Counted from the first letter of the stretch, positions 1-6,280 are shown. The stretch is DNA of 9,507 nucleotides from Clostridiales bacterium (GCA_004552515.1 SFOF01000071.1:1-9507), one strand, 5' to 3'. A program made the numbers and translations. Notes: generated from the sequence alone by a model not told the origin.

Positions 1-2
1 CC

Positions 3-110
3 GAAGGGGCTGATATACTTCCAGACGATGTAAGCGTCAGATTTCCATCCGGCTGCCCAAAGCGTCCCCGCGGCGCGCCGATACGCGTCTCCACGCTCCG
101 TTTCCTGCAT
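3..110 (-). CDS. Partial 5' end of an unrecognised divergent gene
   Basis: Read on the minus strand, an ATG at 110-108 opens a frame that stays open to the window edge (36 codons, C-terminus missing). The residues include WAAGWKSDAYIVWKYISPF, rich in Trp, Tyr and Lys, and most codons end in G or C, which looks more like coding sequence than noise. An in-frame TAA lies just upstream of the ATG. A possible Shine-Dalgarno (AAGGA on the minus strand) lies about 15 nt upstream of the ATG, which is further than usual, so the start is uncertain. I do not recognise the family. It would be transcribed divergently from the CbiC-like gene, sharing the 111-225 spacer. A second frame is also open over this stretch, so chance openness in GC-rich DNA is possible. 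Confidence 0.4.
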   Translation of the reverse strand, partial: MQETERGDAYRRAAGTLWAAGWKSDAYIVWKYISPF

Positions 111-225
111 AAACGCCGATTTATATCCTTAATAAATCTCCGTTTTGCAGCGTACGTTCAATCAGGCTTCAGGATAGGACGTCCGATATAACGACTAAAT
201 TCAAAGATAAGAGAGAAGAACCGAT

Positions 226-855
226 ATGTATGTAACCGCCCCCACGCGCGGAGCCAGCTCCCTGCGCAAACGCCGCGCCCCCACGGTCGCGCCCGCCTAT
301 CAGGCCGAAAACGTCCGCCGCGTCATCGAACGCGTCGCTGAAGAAACCGACGACGCCGCGCTGCGCCAGAGCCTGCACTTCAGCACAGGCGTGGTCGATC
401 GCATCACGCGCCAGATGCAGCTGGGCTGCACCGTCATCACCGATTCCAACCTGATCTGCACCGGCATAGACCGCGCGCCGGCGGAGGGGCTGCCCGTCCG
501 CTTCTCCTGCTCCATGGACGATCCCATGGTGGTCAATTTTGCCGAGCAGAAGCATATCACCCGCGCCGAGGTGGCCATCGAGCAGTCGCTGTCCATCTCC
601 GGCCCCAAGCTGATCGTCATCGGCAGCGCCCCCATGGCGCTCAACCGTCTGCTTCAGCTGCACAAAAACGCCCCCCTGCGCGAGGTGGTCATCATCGGCG
701 CGGCCACCGGCTTTGCCAACATCGTGGAGCTGAAGGAGCGCCTGTGGGAGAGCGGCCTGCCCTGCGTCGTCGCGCGCGGCCGGAAGGGCGGCCCCGTCAC
801 AGCCATCGCCATCGTCAACGCGCTGCTTCAGGAAGCCGCCGCGCAGCGCGCATGA
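226..855 (+). CDS. CbiC/CobH-like (precorrin-8X methylmutase family) protein, divergent paralogue
   Basis: This 209-residue protein belongs to the CbiC/CobH family, which catalyses the C-11 to C-12 methyl shift converting precorrin-8X (or cobalt-precorrin-8) to hydrogenobyrinate (or cobyrinate) in cobalamin synthesis. Family landmarks in order are ITDSNLICTGI (71-81), the CSMDDP segment (95-100), IGSAPMALNRLL (132-143), TGFANIVELKE (161-171) and RGRKGG (184-189). Length is close to that of known members. Several signature positions are changed. Where CobH and CbiC have the VH/VIH motif with the catalytic His (His43 in CobH), this protein has VIE (33-35) and about four extra residues before the next conserved element. 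GNAPTAL reads GSAPMAL and ESKE reads ELKE. The N-terminus (1-28) is basic and unlike the family. A purine-rich AGAGAGAAGAA ends about 6 nt before the ATG. The stop overlaps the next gene's start. No other cobalamin gene is in the window, so a true methylmutase role is doubtful. Confidence 0.83.
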   Translation: MYVTAPTRGASSLRKRRAPTVAPAYQAENVRRVIERVAEETDDAALRQSLHFSTGVVDRITRQMQLGCTVITDSNLICTGIDRAPAEGLPVRFSCSMDDPMVVNFAEQKHITRAEVAIEQSLSISGPKLIVIGSAPMALNRLLQLHKNAPLREVVIIGAATGFANIVELKERLWESGLPCVVARGRKGGPVTAIAIVNALLQEAAAQRA

Positions 856-1652
856 AGCAGCCTTTTGGATTCTATTACAGCCCGGCCTTTCAGTCGGCGC
901 AACTCGACGAGCGGAGGATTTCTCTTCTGCCGTCCCTGCGCGCGTTGAGCGGCCGGATCATTTTGTTTATGACCGATCTGCACGCGAGCGCCTTCTTCCC
1001 GCCCCGCGCGCTTGAAAGGCTGATCGCTCAGGCGAACGCGCTCCAGCCCGACCTCATGCTGCTGGGCGGCGATCTGGCCGAGAGCGCACGCGATCAGGCC
1101 GAGTCGCTCCCCCTTCTCGCGCGGCTTGACGCGCCGCTGGGCGTCTATACCGTCATGGGCAACAACGATTATCACCACACGCGGCTGGGCGGCCGCGCGC
1201 TGACCGACTGCCTCAGGGACGCGGGAATCGCGACGCTGATTGACAGCGAAGCGGTTATTCCCGTAAGCGGCTGCCGCATCCGCATTGCCGGACTGGACGT
1301 ATACGACCGCAAAACGCGTGCCGCATCGCCCTATTTTGCCGATTCGGACGAGCGCGATCTCCGCATCGTCATGGCGCATTATCCACAGTCGATTCCGCTG
1401 CACCTTGACGAGTGCGCCGCGCCGCCGCAGCTGGGTCTTGCCGGGCACACGCACGGCGGGCAGTTCCGCTTTCTGGGGCTGACGCCGTTCTCGATCGGCT
1501 TCGAGCGCGGCCGGCAGTCCCATCTCATGCCGCCCTCGGGCTGGACGGACAGATGCGGCTTCCCCGTGCTCGTATCAAGCGGCGTGGGCGTGAGCCGGCT
1601 GCCCTTCCGGCTGAACGTCCCGCCGCAGATTCATCGAATCACGCTGGAATAA
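852..1652 (+). CDS. Metallophosphoesterase (YkuE/YaeI-like calcineurin-type)
   Basis: This 266-residue protein is a binuclear-metal phosphoesterase of the calcineurin-like superfamily. All metal-binding blocks are visible in order: TDLH (D42, H44), GGDL (G72-D74), GNND (103-106), MAHYP (H176) and GHTHGGQ (198-204). The spacing and the GHTHGG block resemble the YkuE/YaeI branch. Many relatives of that branch carry an N-terminal membrane or Tat segment; none is visible here, so a cytosolic enzyme is expected. The start is the ATG inside ATGA at 852, overlapping the stop of the CbiC-like gene, which implies translational coupling. An open frame upstream (from 744) is only the out-of-frame shadow of that gene. 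The substrate cannot be read from the sequence; phosphate esters or pyrophosphates of lipids, sugars or nucleotides are all possible. An intrinsic terminator begins at its stop codon. Confidence 0.88.
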   Translation: MKQPFGFYYSPAFQSAQLDERRISLLPSLRALSGRIILFMTDLHASAFFPPRALERLIAQANALQPDLMLLGGDLAESARDQAESLPLLARLDAPLGVYTVMGNNDYHHTRLGGRALTDCLRDAGIATLIDSEAVIPVSGCRIRIAGLDVYDRKTRAASPYFADSDERDLRIVMAHYPQSIPLHLDECAAPPQLGLAGHTHGGQFRFLGLTPFSIGFERGRQSHLMPPSGWTDRCGFPVLVSSGVGVSRLPFRLNVPPQIHRITLE

Positions 1653-1673
1653 TCGCTTATTCCGGCGTTTTTT
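1642..1673 (+). terminator. Rho-independent terminator of the CbiC-like/metallophosphoesterase unit
   Basis: An 11-bp stem (1642-1652 with 1657-1667, one T-G wobble) and a TCGC loop are followed directly by six T residues (1668-1673). The left arm contains the end of the metallophosphoesterase gene, including its TAA stop at 1650-1652. It separates this unit from the FAD oxidoreductase promoter, which begins 2 nt further on. Confidence 0.85.
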
Positions 1674-1674
1674 G

Positions 1675-1703
1675 TTGCGCACCGCGTCCGCGCGTGTTAT
1701 AAT
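1675..1703 (+). promoter_or_regulatory. Sigma-A/sigma-70 promoter for the FAD oxidoreductase gene
   Basis: TTGCGC (-35, 1675-1680), a 17-bp spacer and a perfect TATAAT (-10, 1698-1703). Transcription would start about 1710, giving a leader of roughly 30 nt with a strong GGAGG site at 1729-1733, 9 nt before the ATG. I see no clear operator palindrome around it. Confidence 0.85.
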
Positions 1704-1742
1704 GAGTGCGGCTAAAAACTTCCCGTATGGAGGTATTGTCAT

Positions 1743-3515
1743 ATGGATCATGGCTTTAAGACAGTCACGCACGACGTGGATTTCTGCGTGGTCGGCGGCG
1801 GACTGTCCGGACTGTGCGCGGCGGTCAGCGCGGCGCGGCACGGCGCGAAGGTCGCGCTGATGCAGGAGCGCCCGATGCTGGGCGGCAATGCCTCGAGCGA
1901 GGTGCGTATGTGGGTGTGCGGCGCGCACGGCAAGAACAATCAGGAAACCGGCCTGGTGGAGGAGCTGATGCTCGAAAATCTCTACCGCAATCCCAGCCGC
2001 AATTATTCCATCTGGGACGGCATCATGTACGAGATGGCCGCCTATAACGACAACATCACGCTGCTGCTCAACTGCTCCTGCACCGACTGCACGATGGAAA
2101 ACGGCCGCATCGCCTCGGTCAAGGGCTGGCAGATGACCACGCAAACCTGGCAGGTTGTTAAAGCGAAGCTCTTCGCCGACTGCTCGGGCGACAGCGTGCT
2201 GGCCCCGCTGACCGGCGCGCGCTTCCGCATGGGCCGCGAAGCCCGCGAGGAATTCGGCGAGGACATCGCGCCCGAAGCCGCCGACAAAAAGACCATGGGC
2301 ATGAGCTGCATGATCCAGGCGCGCGAGGAAAACCGCCCCAGCACGTTCATCCCGCCCAAGTGGGCGCACCACTACACAAAGGAAGACCTGCCCTACCGCG
2401 TGCCCGATATGAGCGGCGTGGGCGAAAACTTCTGGTATCTCGAGCTGGGCGGCGAGTTTGACTCCATCGGCGACACCGAGTGGCTGCGCGACGAGCTGCT
2501 GCGCGTGGCCTACGGCATCTGGGATTTCGTCAAGAACGACCCCGAACAGAAGGAAAAGAACAAATACTGGAAGCTCGACTGGATGGGCATCCTTCCCGGC
2601 AAGCGCGAAAGCCGCCGCTACATCGGCGATTACATCATGACGCAGAACGACGTGCGCGCCGAGGGCCGCTTTGAGGATCTGGTGGCCTACGGCGGCTGGT
2701 CGATGGACGATCACCATCCTGGCGGATTCCGTGCGCCCGAGCGCCCGACGATCTTCCATCCCGCGCCCTCGCCCTACGGCATCCCCTACCGCAGTATGTA
2801 TTCGGCAGATGTGGAGAACCTTATGTTCGCGGGGCGCAACATCTCCGTGACGCACACCGCCATGAGCTCCACCCGCGTCATGGCCACCTGCGCGACCATC
2901 GGTCAGGCCGTGGGCACCGCCGCCGCCATCGCCGTGCGCGAGAACACCACGCCGCGCGGCGTTTACGAGCGCCACCTGCACGAGCTTAAGCAGACGCTCA
3001 TGGAGGATGACAGCTATCTGCCGTTCAACCGCCGCGATATTCCCGCTCTGACGAAAAACGCCCGTCTCGAGTGCGCCGCGCCCGACGCCGAGAACCTGCG
3101 CAACGGCCTTGACCGCCCCATCGGCGAGGATGACAACGGCGCGACCGTCGCGCTGAACGACGCGATCAGCTATGTCTTCGATCAGCCGCAGGCCGTCTCC
3201 CACGTCCGCATCATATTCGACAGCGACTTGAACCGCACGACGCTGCCCGAGTGCGAAGCCCGCCGCAATCGCAATATGCTGCACAACCGCCCGCTCAACT
3301 GGCCGGACGGCTATGTGCCCAAGACGGTGACGAAGAGCTTCCGCATCGAGGGCGTGCGCGCAGACGGCACGGTTGACGTGCTGATCGACGAGCATGAAAA
3401 CCACCAGCGGCTCTATGCCCGCGACGTAAGCGGCGAATATACCGCCGTTCGCCTGATCCCCACAGAAACCTGGGGCGCGGAAAAGTGCCACCTGTTTTCC
3501 TTCGACGTGCGATAA
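1743..3515 (+). CDS. FAD-dependent oxidoreductase (PF12831-type)
   Basis: This 590-residue flavoprotein has an N-terminal Rossmann dinucleotide site, VVGGGLSGL (16-24), with acidic E42 at the end of the second strand to hold the FAD ribose. GGNASSEVRMWVCGAHG (47-63) is the conserved block of this family. ADCSGDSVLA (145-154), PGKRESRR (285-292), the FAGRNIS segment (362-368) and CATIGQAVGTAAAIA (383-397) are the other flavin-contacting elements. From about residue 440 to the end the sequence looks like a beta-rich accessory domain rather than flavin fold. No signal peptide or membrane segment is seen, so it is probably cytosolic. Family members of this type are common in carbohydrate gene clusters and are mostly uncharacterised; the substrate here is unknown. 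It has its own promoter and terminator and so is probably monocistronic. Oxidation of a sugar or sugar-derived alcohol is a guess from the neighbouring glycosidase. Confidence 0.85.
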   Translation: MDHGFKTVTHDVDFCVVGGGLSGLCAAVSAARHGAKVALMQERPMLGGNASSEVRMWVCGAHGKNNQETGLVEELMLENLYRNPSRNYSIWDGIMYEMAAYNDNITLLLNCSCTDCTMENGRIASVKGWQMTTQTWQVVKAKLFADCSGDSVLAPLTGARFRMGREAREEFGEDIAPEAADKKTMGMSCMIQAREENRPSTFIPPKWAHHYTKEDLPYRVPDMSGVGENFWYLELGGEFDSIGDTEWLRDELLRVAYGIWDFVKNDPEQKEKNKYWKLDWMGILPGKRESRRYIGDYIMTQNDVRAEGRFEDLVAYGGWSMDDHHPGGFRAPERPTIFHPAPSPYGIPYRSMYSADVENLMFAGRNISVTHTAMSSTRVMATCATIGQAVGTAAAIAVRENTTPRGVYERHLHELKQTLMEDDSYLPFNRRDIPALTKNARLECAAPDAENLRNGLDRPIGEDDNGATVALNDAISYVFDQPQAVSHVRIIFDSDLNRTTLPECEARRNRNMLHNRPLNWPDGYVPKTVTKSFRIEGVRADGTVDVLIDEHENHQRLYARDVSGEYTAVRLIPTETWGAEKCHLFSFDVR

Positions 3516-3524
3516 AATAACCGC

Positions 3525-3570
3525 AAAAGCGGCGCCTCCGCCCAATTATGGACGAAGACGCCGCCTTTTT
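3525..3570. terminator. Bidirectional intrinsic terminator between convergent genes
   Basis: GCGGCG (3529-3534) pairs with CGCCGC (3559-3564) around a 24-nt loop. On the + strand the stem is followed by a T run (3566-3570); on the minus strand it is followed by TTTT (complement of 3525-3528). It can therefore end transcripts of both the FAD oxidoreductase gene and the transporter gene. The loop is longer than typical, and a smaller alternative hairpin (3531-3534 with 3539-3542) competes. Confidence 0.65.
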
Positions 3571-3577
3571 ATATGCG

Positions 3578-4426
3578 CTACAGAAGCACCGACACGGCGA
3601 TGCCCGCGAGCACAACGCCCGCGCAGCAGAGCTTGTACAGCGTGCCCTTTTCGTGGAAAATCAGTCGCCCGCCGACGATCGAAACGATGCAGCCCGACTG
3701 CTTGATCAGCTGCATGACGGTCACGCGGCTCTCCGGGGTGCCGTTGGCCATGAACAGCGCGCGGTCGCCGATGACGAAGATCGCGCTGAGCAGATAGATC
3801 CAGCCGTTTGAGAGCACGCCGCGCACATTGATCCTCTCGCGGCGAACAAGCAGGAACAGCGTGTAATAGAGCGTCAGGAAGAACATATACCAGAACTGGA
3901 GCTGCGCCGAGGTCATCGTGCGCATGAGCACCTTGTCCATCGTGCCCGAGGCGGAATTGAGAAAGCAGCAGATCAGCGACAGCCCCAGCACCCTCGCGCT
4001 CACCCTTTCCCCGCCCGGCGCGTTCCGCGTGCGGCCCAGCATAACCAGTCCCAGCATGACCAGCGCCATGCCGGCAATCTGCGCCGCGCCCAGCGTCTCG
4101 CCCAGCAGGCACACGCCCATGAGCGTTGAAAACAGGATGCGCGTCAGATCGAGCACGCCGTACAGGCTCACCGGCATCCGACTGAGCGCGTTAAAGCCGC
4201 ACAGCCAGGCGACGAATATGATCAGCGATTTGAGCGCCGTAAAGAGCATCCCCAGGGCGCTCAGGCCCATGGCGTTCCTCGCGTCCGGCAGCACCATGAT
4301 AAACGAAATAAGCGTATAGGTAAAGAGCACCTCCATGACGCTGCTTTTGCCCATCGCCTTTTTCTTGACAATATCGCGCGCACCCTTGAGCAGGCCGTAT
4401 GTCAGCGTCAGAAACACCCACGCCAC
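3578..4426 (-). CDS. EamA/DMT-superfamily membrane transporter
   Basis: This 282-residue, very hydrophobic protein has about ten membrane segments in two repeats, as in drug/metabolite transporters of the EamA family. The repeat signatures are visible: the first half ends with LLGETLGAAQIAGMALVMLG (107-126) and the second with LIFHEKGTLYKLCCAGVVLA (255-274), each an acidic residue before a final helix. A charged loop (about 131-146) joins the halves. I chose the GTG at 4426-4424 because a GGGAGG Shine-Dalgarno on the minus strand lies 8 nt upstream and the first helix begins immediately (VAWVFLTLTYG). The same frame is open far upstream, but that part is antisense to the phosphodiesterase gene. 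Substrate is unknown; amino acids, sugars and small metabolites are all transported by the superfamily. It lies opposite to its neighbours, so it is a separate transcription unit. Confidence 0.85.
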   Translation of the reverse strand: MAWVFLTLTYGLLKGARDIVKKKAMGKSSVMEVLFTYTLISFIMVLPDARNAMGLSALGMLFTALKSLIIFVAWLCGFNALSRMPVSLYGVLDLTRILFSTLMGVCLLGETLGAAQIAGMALVMLGLVMLGRTRNAPGGERVSARVLGLSLICCFLNSASGTMDKVLMRTMTSAQLQFWYMFFLTLYYTLFLLVRRERINVRGVLSNGWIYLLSAIFVIGDRALFMANGTPESRVTVMQLIKQSGCIVSIVGGRLIFHEKGTLYKLCCAGVVLAGIAVSVLL

Positions 4427-4459
4427 TTGCCTCGCCTCCCTTTTGTTGAAACAGCGCCT

Positions 4460-4488
4460 ATTATACGCGCGCGGACACATCCCGCGAA
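4460..4488 (-). promoter_or_regulatory. Candidate promoter for the EamA transporter gene
   Basis: On the minus strand a perfect TATAAT (4465-4460) stands 34 nt before the GTG start. With a 17-bp spacer the -35 is TTCGCG (4488-4483), only half matching TTGACA, so this promoter would be weak or activator-assisted. The -35 area sits in a small CGCG-AAAG-CGCG hairpin sequence. Confidence 0.6.
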
Positions 4489-4511
4489 AGCGCGGCATTG
4501 TTATTTCAAAA

Positions 4512-4548
4512 TGCGCCGCGGGGACGTTTTCCCGCTTGCAACGGCGCA
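4512..4548. repeat. Nested inverted repeat around the phosphodiesterase -35 box (candidate operator)
   Basis: TGCGCCG (4512-4518) is the exact reverse complement of CGGCGCA (4542-4548). Inside it GCGGG (4518-4522) faces CCCGC (4531-4535). The right outer arm begins directly after the TTGCAA -35 box (4536-4541), and the right inner arm ends directly before it. This position would suit a repressor site. It lies between two divergent promoters, so one protein could affect both. GC-rich DNA makes short inverted repeats common, so this is tentative. Confidence 0.4.
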
Positions 4549-4564
4549 ATAAAGAGGTTATAAT
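4536..4564 (+). promoter_or_regulatory. Sigma-A/sigma-70 promoter for the phosphodiesterase-AraC unit
   Basis: TTGCAA (-35, 4536-4541), an exact 17-bp spacer and a perfect TATAAT (-10, 4559-4564). A GGGAGG Shine-Dalgarno (4585-4590) follows, 10 nt before the ATG at 4601. It probably drives both the phosphodiesterase and the AraC-type gene, which are 35 nt apart with no terminator between them. Confidence 0.85.
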
Positions 4565-4600
4565 AAACGCGAGGATTCTTATCAGGGAGGATAAACAGCC

Positions 4601-5323
4601 ATGAACAATACACTCAAAATCGACAGCGGAAAAACGCTGATGGTCGCGCACCGCGGCGTGAGCGGCCTCGAGATGGAAAACACACACGCGGCCTTTGTCG
4701 CCGCCGGCAATCGCACGTATTTCGGCATCGAAACCGACGTACACCGCACGCTGGACGGCCATTTCGTCTGCATTCACGACGACACGACCGGCCGCGTTGC
4801 CATCGACAACCTGAAGATTGAGGAGTCCACGTTCGACACGCTCCGCGCGCTGCTTCTGTGCGACAAGGACGGCGCAAAGGGCCGCACAGACCTGCGCATC
4901 CCCACGCTGGCCGAATATGTGCGCATCTGCAAGAAGTACGGCAAGGTGGGCGTGCTGGAGCTGAAGAACCGCTTCGATCCCGGCGACATCGAAAAGATCA
5001 TCGCCGTCATCAACGAAGAGGATTATCTGGACGGCATCATCTTCATCTCCTTCTCGCTGGAAAACATGATCGACCTGCGCGCCATGCTGCCCAGACAGGC
5101 CTGCCAGTACCTGACGACCGAGTACAGCGCTGAGCTGCTCGAGACGCTGTGCAAATATCATCTGGACGTGGATATGCACTACCGCGCGCTGACCGAGGAA
5201 AACGTGCGCGAAATGCACGAGCACGGCATCCGCGTCAACGCCTGGACGTGCGACAAGCCCGAGGAAGCGCTCGAGCTGGTCAAATGGGGCGTGGACTACA
5301 TCACCTCCAACATTCTGGAATAA
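4601..5323 (+). CDS. Cytosolic glycerophosphodiester phosphodiesterase (GDPD family)
   Basis: This 240-residue TIM-barrel enzyme hydrolyses glycerophosphodiesters (deacylated phospholipid headgroups) to sn-glycerol 3-phosphate and an alcohol, or a related phosphodiester. The catalytic and metal residues of the family are visible: HRG (17-19), EN(T) (26-28), ETD (E44, D46), HDD with the second catalytic His (H59) and ELK (E120, K122). The C-terminal AWTCDKPEE and GVDYITSN blocks are also typical. Length matches the single-domain bacterial form, and there is no signal peptide, in contrast to secreted GlpQ types. The start has a good GGGAGG site and its own consensus promoter. The AraC-type gene follows 35 nt downstream, so the two are probably co-transcribed. 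The actual substrate may be a product of the local sugar locus rather than a phospholipid fragment; the sequence does not decide this. Confidence 0.9.
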   Translation: MNNTLKIDSGKTLMVAHRGVSGLEMENTHAAFVAAGNRTYFGIETDVHRTLDGHFVCIHDDTTGRVAIDNLKIEESTFDTLRALLLCDKDGAKGRTDLRIPTLAEYVRICKKYGKVGVLELKNRFDPGDIEKIIAVINEEDYLDGIIFISFSLENMIDLRAMLPRQACQYLTTEYSAELLETLCKYHLDVDMHYRALTEENVREMHEHGIRVNAWTCDKPEEALELVKWGVDYITSNILE

Positions 5324-5328
5324 CGCAT

Positions 5329-5350
5329 TTTCTTTCGAGAAAGGATCCTT
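5329..5350 (+). promoter_or_regulatory. Hairpin and palindrome covering the AraC-gene ribosome binding site
   Basis: TTTCT (5329-5333) pairs with AGAAA (5338-5342) across a TTCG tetraloop. The overlapping 10-bp palindrome AAGGATCCTT (5341-5350) contains the only visible Shine-Dalgarno (AAAGGA, 5340-5345), which lies a long 13 nt from the ATG. Either structure would hide the site, so translation of the regulator may be weak. There is no following T run, so it is not a terminator. Confidence 0.4.
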
Positions 5351-5358
5351 CCCCCTCC

Positions 5359-6255
5359 ATGCGCATCGACAGAATCTGCCTGATCCGTCCCGAAAAGAGC
5401 GAGCCGCTCTCTCAAACCGCGTGCGGCGCCGAAAGCAGCCTACTGCGCGACGACACGCTTTCCATAGAATATCACGACGTTTCCACGCCCACGCTGCTGC
5501 ACTGCCACGACTGCTACGAGCTGGAAATCGTCTTGGACGGCGCGGGCGAAAATCGCATCGCCGACTGGCGGCTGCCCTTTCGACGCGGCACAGTCACGCT
5601 GCTCTCGCCCGCGGAAATGCACGCCTTCTATCCCGATGAAAGGACGCGGCTGCTCTCCGTCAAGCTCACCGATAGGCTCAGCGCGCCCGAAACCGGCGAT
5701 CTGCGCTCGATTTCCTTCCCCTTTGCGGCGCAGCTGGGCGAGGATGAGACGCGGCGCGTCGAAAGGCATCTCGAGCTGCTGCGCGAGGAGCTGGACGCGG
5801 CGGACAGCGAGAGCGCGCGGCGGCGGCTGGGAAGCAACTTTACCGGATGGGTGCTGGGCTGCGTGCTCTCCCGCGCGGACACGGCGGCGGACGAGGCCGC
5901 GCCCTTGGCGGAGGTGATCCTGCGCGTCGTGGAATATTTGCGCAGGGAATATTTGCGGCCGCTGACGCTGAACGAAACGGCCGCGCTGTTCGGCTATACG
6001 CCGGGGCATCTGAGCGTGCTCCTGCGCCGCGCGACGGGCCTGAGCTTCTGCGATTATGTGTGTATGCTGCGCCTGGAGCGCGCCCGCGGCCTGCTCGAGC
6101 AGACCGACGCGCCCATACAGCGCGTGGCCGAGCTGAGCGGCTTTCAGTCGCTTTCGTATTTCACGCGCCGCTTCAAGCGCGCTCTGGGCTGCGCGCCGGC
6201 GCAATACCGCGAAAATCATCGATTTGTGCAAACGCATCCTTCTTTTCGGCATTGA
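5359..6255 (+). CDS. AraC-family transcriptional regulator with N-terminal cupin-like sensor
   Basis: This 298-residue protein has the two-part layout of AraC-type sugar regulators. The N-terminal part (about 35-125) looks like a cupin beta-barrel: HCHDCYELEIVLDGAGENRI (48-67) and the LLSPAEMHAF segment (81-90) carry the usual H-x-H, E and H positions. The C-terminal DNA-binding domain (about 185-284) has two helix-turn-helix motifs: LTLNETAALFGYTPGHLSVLL (202-222) and IQRVAELSGFQSLSYFTRRFKR (253-274), ending with the family GCAPAQYR block (277-284). The ATG at 5359 is the only plausible start; in the same frame there is no ATG, GTG or TTG between here and the end of the phosphodiesterase gene. 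Its own Shine-Dalgarno is weak. It probably senses a sugar or glycoside and controls the glycosidase promoter that overlaps its stop codon; that target is inferred from position. Confidence 0.88.
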   Translation: MRIDRICLIRPEKSEPLSQTACGAESSLLRDDTLSIEYHDVSTPTLLHCHDCYELEIVLDGAGENRIADWRLPFRRGTVTLLSPAEMHAFYPDERTRLLSVKLTDRLSAPETGDLRSISFPFAAQLGEDETRRVERHLELLREELDAADSESARRRLGSNFTGWVLGCVLSRADTAADEAAPLAEVILRVVEYLRREYLRPLTLNETAALFGYTPGHLSVLLRRATGLSFCDYVCMLRLERARGLLEQTDAPIQRVAELSGFQSLSYFTRRFKRALGCAPAQYRENHRFVQTHPSFRH

Positions 6256-6280
6256 CCGCGCCGCCCGGCTGCCCTATACT
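6252..6280 (+). promoter_or_regulatory. Sigma-A/sigma-70 promoter for the glycosidase-DUF5107 unit
   Basis: TTGACC (-35, 6252-6257), a 17-bp spacer and TATACT (-10, 6275-6280). The -35 overlaps the AraC stop codon (TGA 6253-6255), so the promoter is partly inside the regulator's coding end. It gives the glycosidase and DUF5107 genes independent transcription. An AraC-type activator would be expected to bind just upstream, within the last codons of its own gene. Confidence 0.8.

Noticed and set aside
111..225. A cobalamin riboswitch or clear promoter ahead of the CbiC-like gene
   Set aside because: The spacer is only 115 bp, too short for a full cobalamin riboswitch, and I see no B12-box-like element. 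Possible hexamers (TTGCAG at 145, TATAAC at 187) are not at usable spacing.
744..1652. An earlier start (744) for the metallophosphoesterase
   Set aside because: The additional 36 residues are an Arg-rich out-of-frame reading of the CbiC-like gene; the coupled ATG at 852 fits the domain.
1575..3545. A 656-codon open frame on the minus strand opposite the FAD oxidoreductase gene
   Set aside because: It is exactly antisense to a gene with clear FAD motifs. Its product is a Val/Ala/His/Arg-rich composition typical of the reverse strand of GC-rich coding DNA, with no recognisable domain.
3578..5224. A 548-residue fusion reading of the transporter with a long N-terminal extension
   Set aside because: The extra 266 residues are antisense to the phosphodiesterase gene and cross two promoters. 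A GTG with a GGGAGG site at 4426 gives a normal-length EamA protein.
5324..5358. An intrinsic terminator between the phosphodiesterase and AraC-type genes
   Set aside because: The hairpin is short and AT-rich, and is followed by GGATCC and a C run rather than T residues.
5440..6252. A 270-codon open frame on the minus strand opposite the AraC-type gene
   Set aside because: Antisense shadow of a clear AraC/cupin regulator; no domain in its translation.
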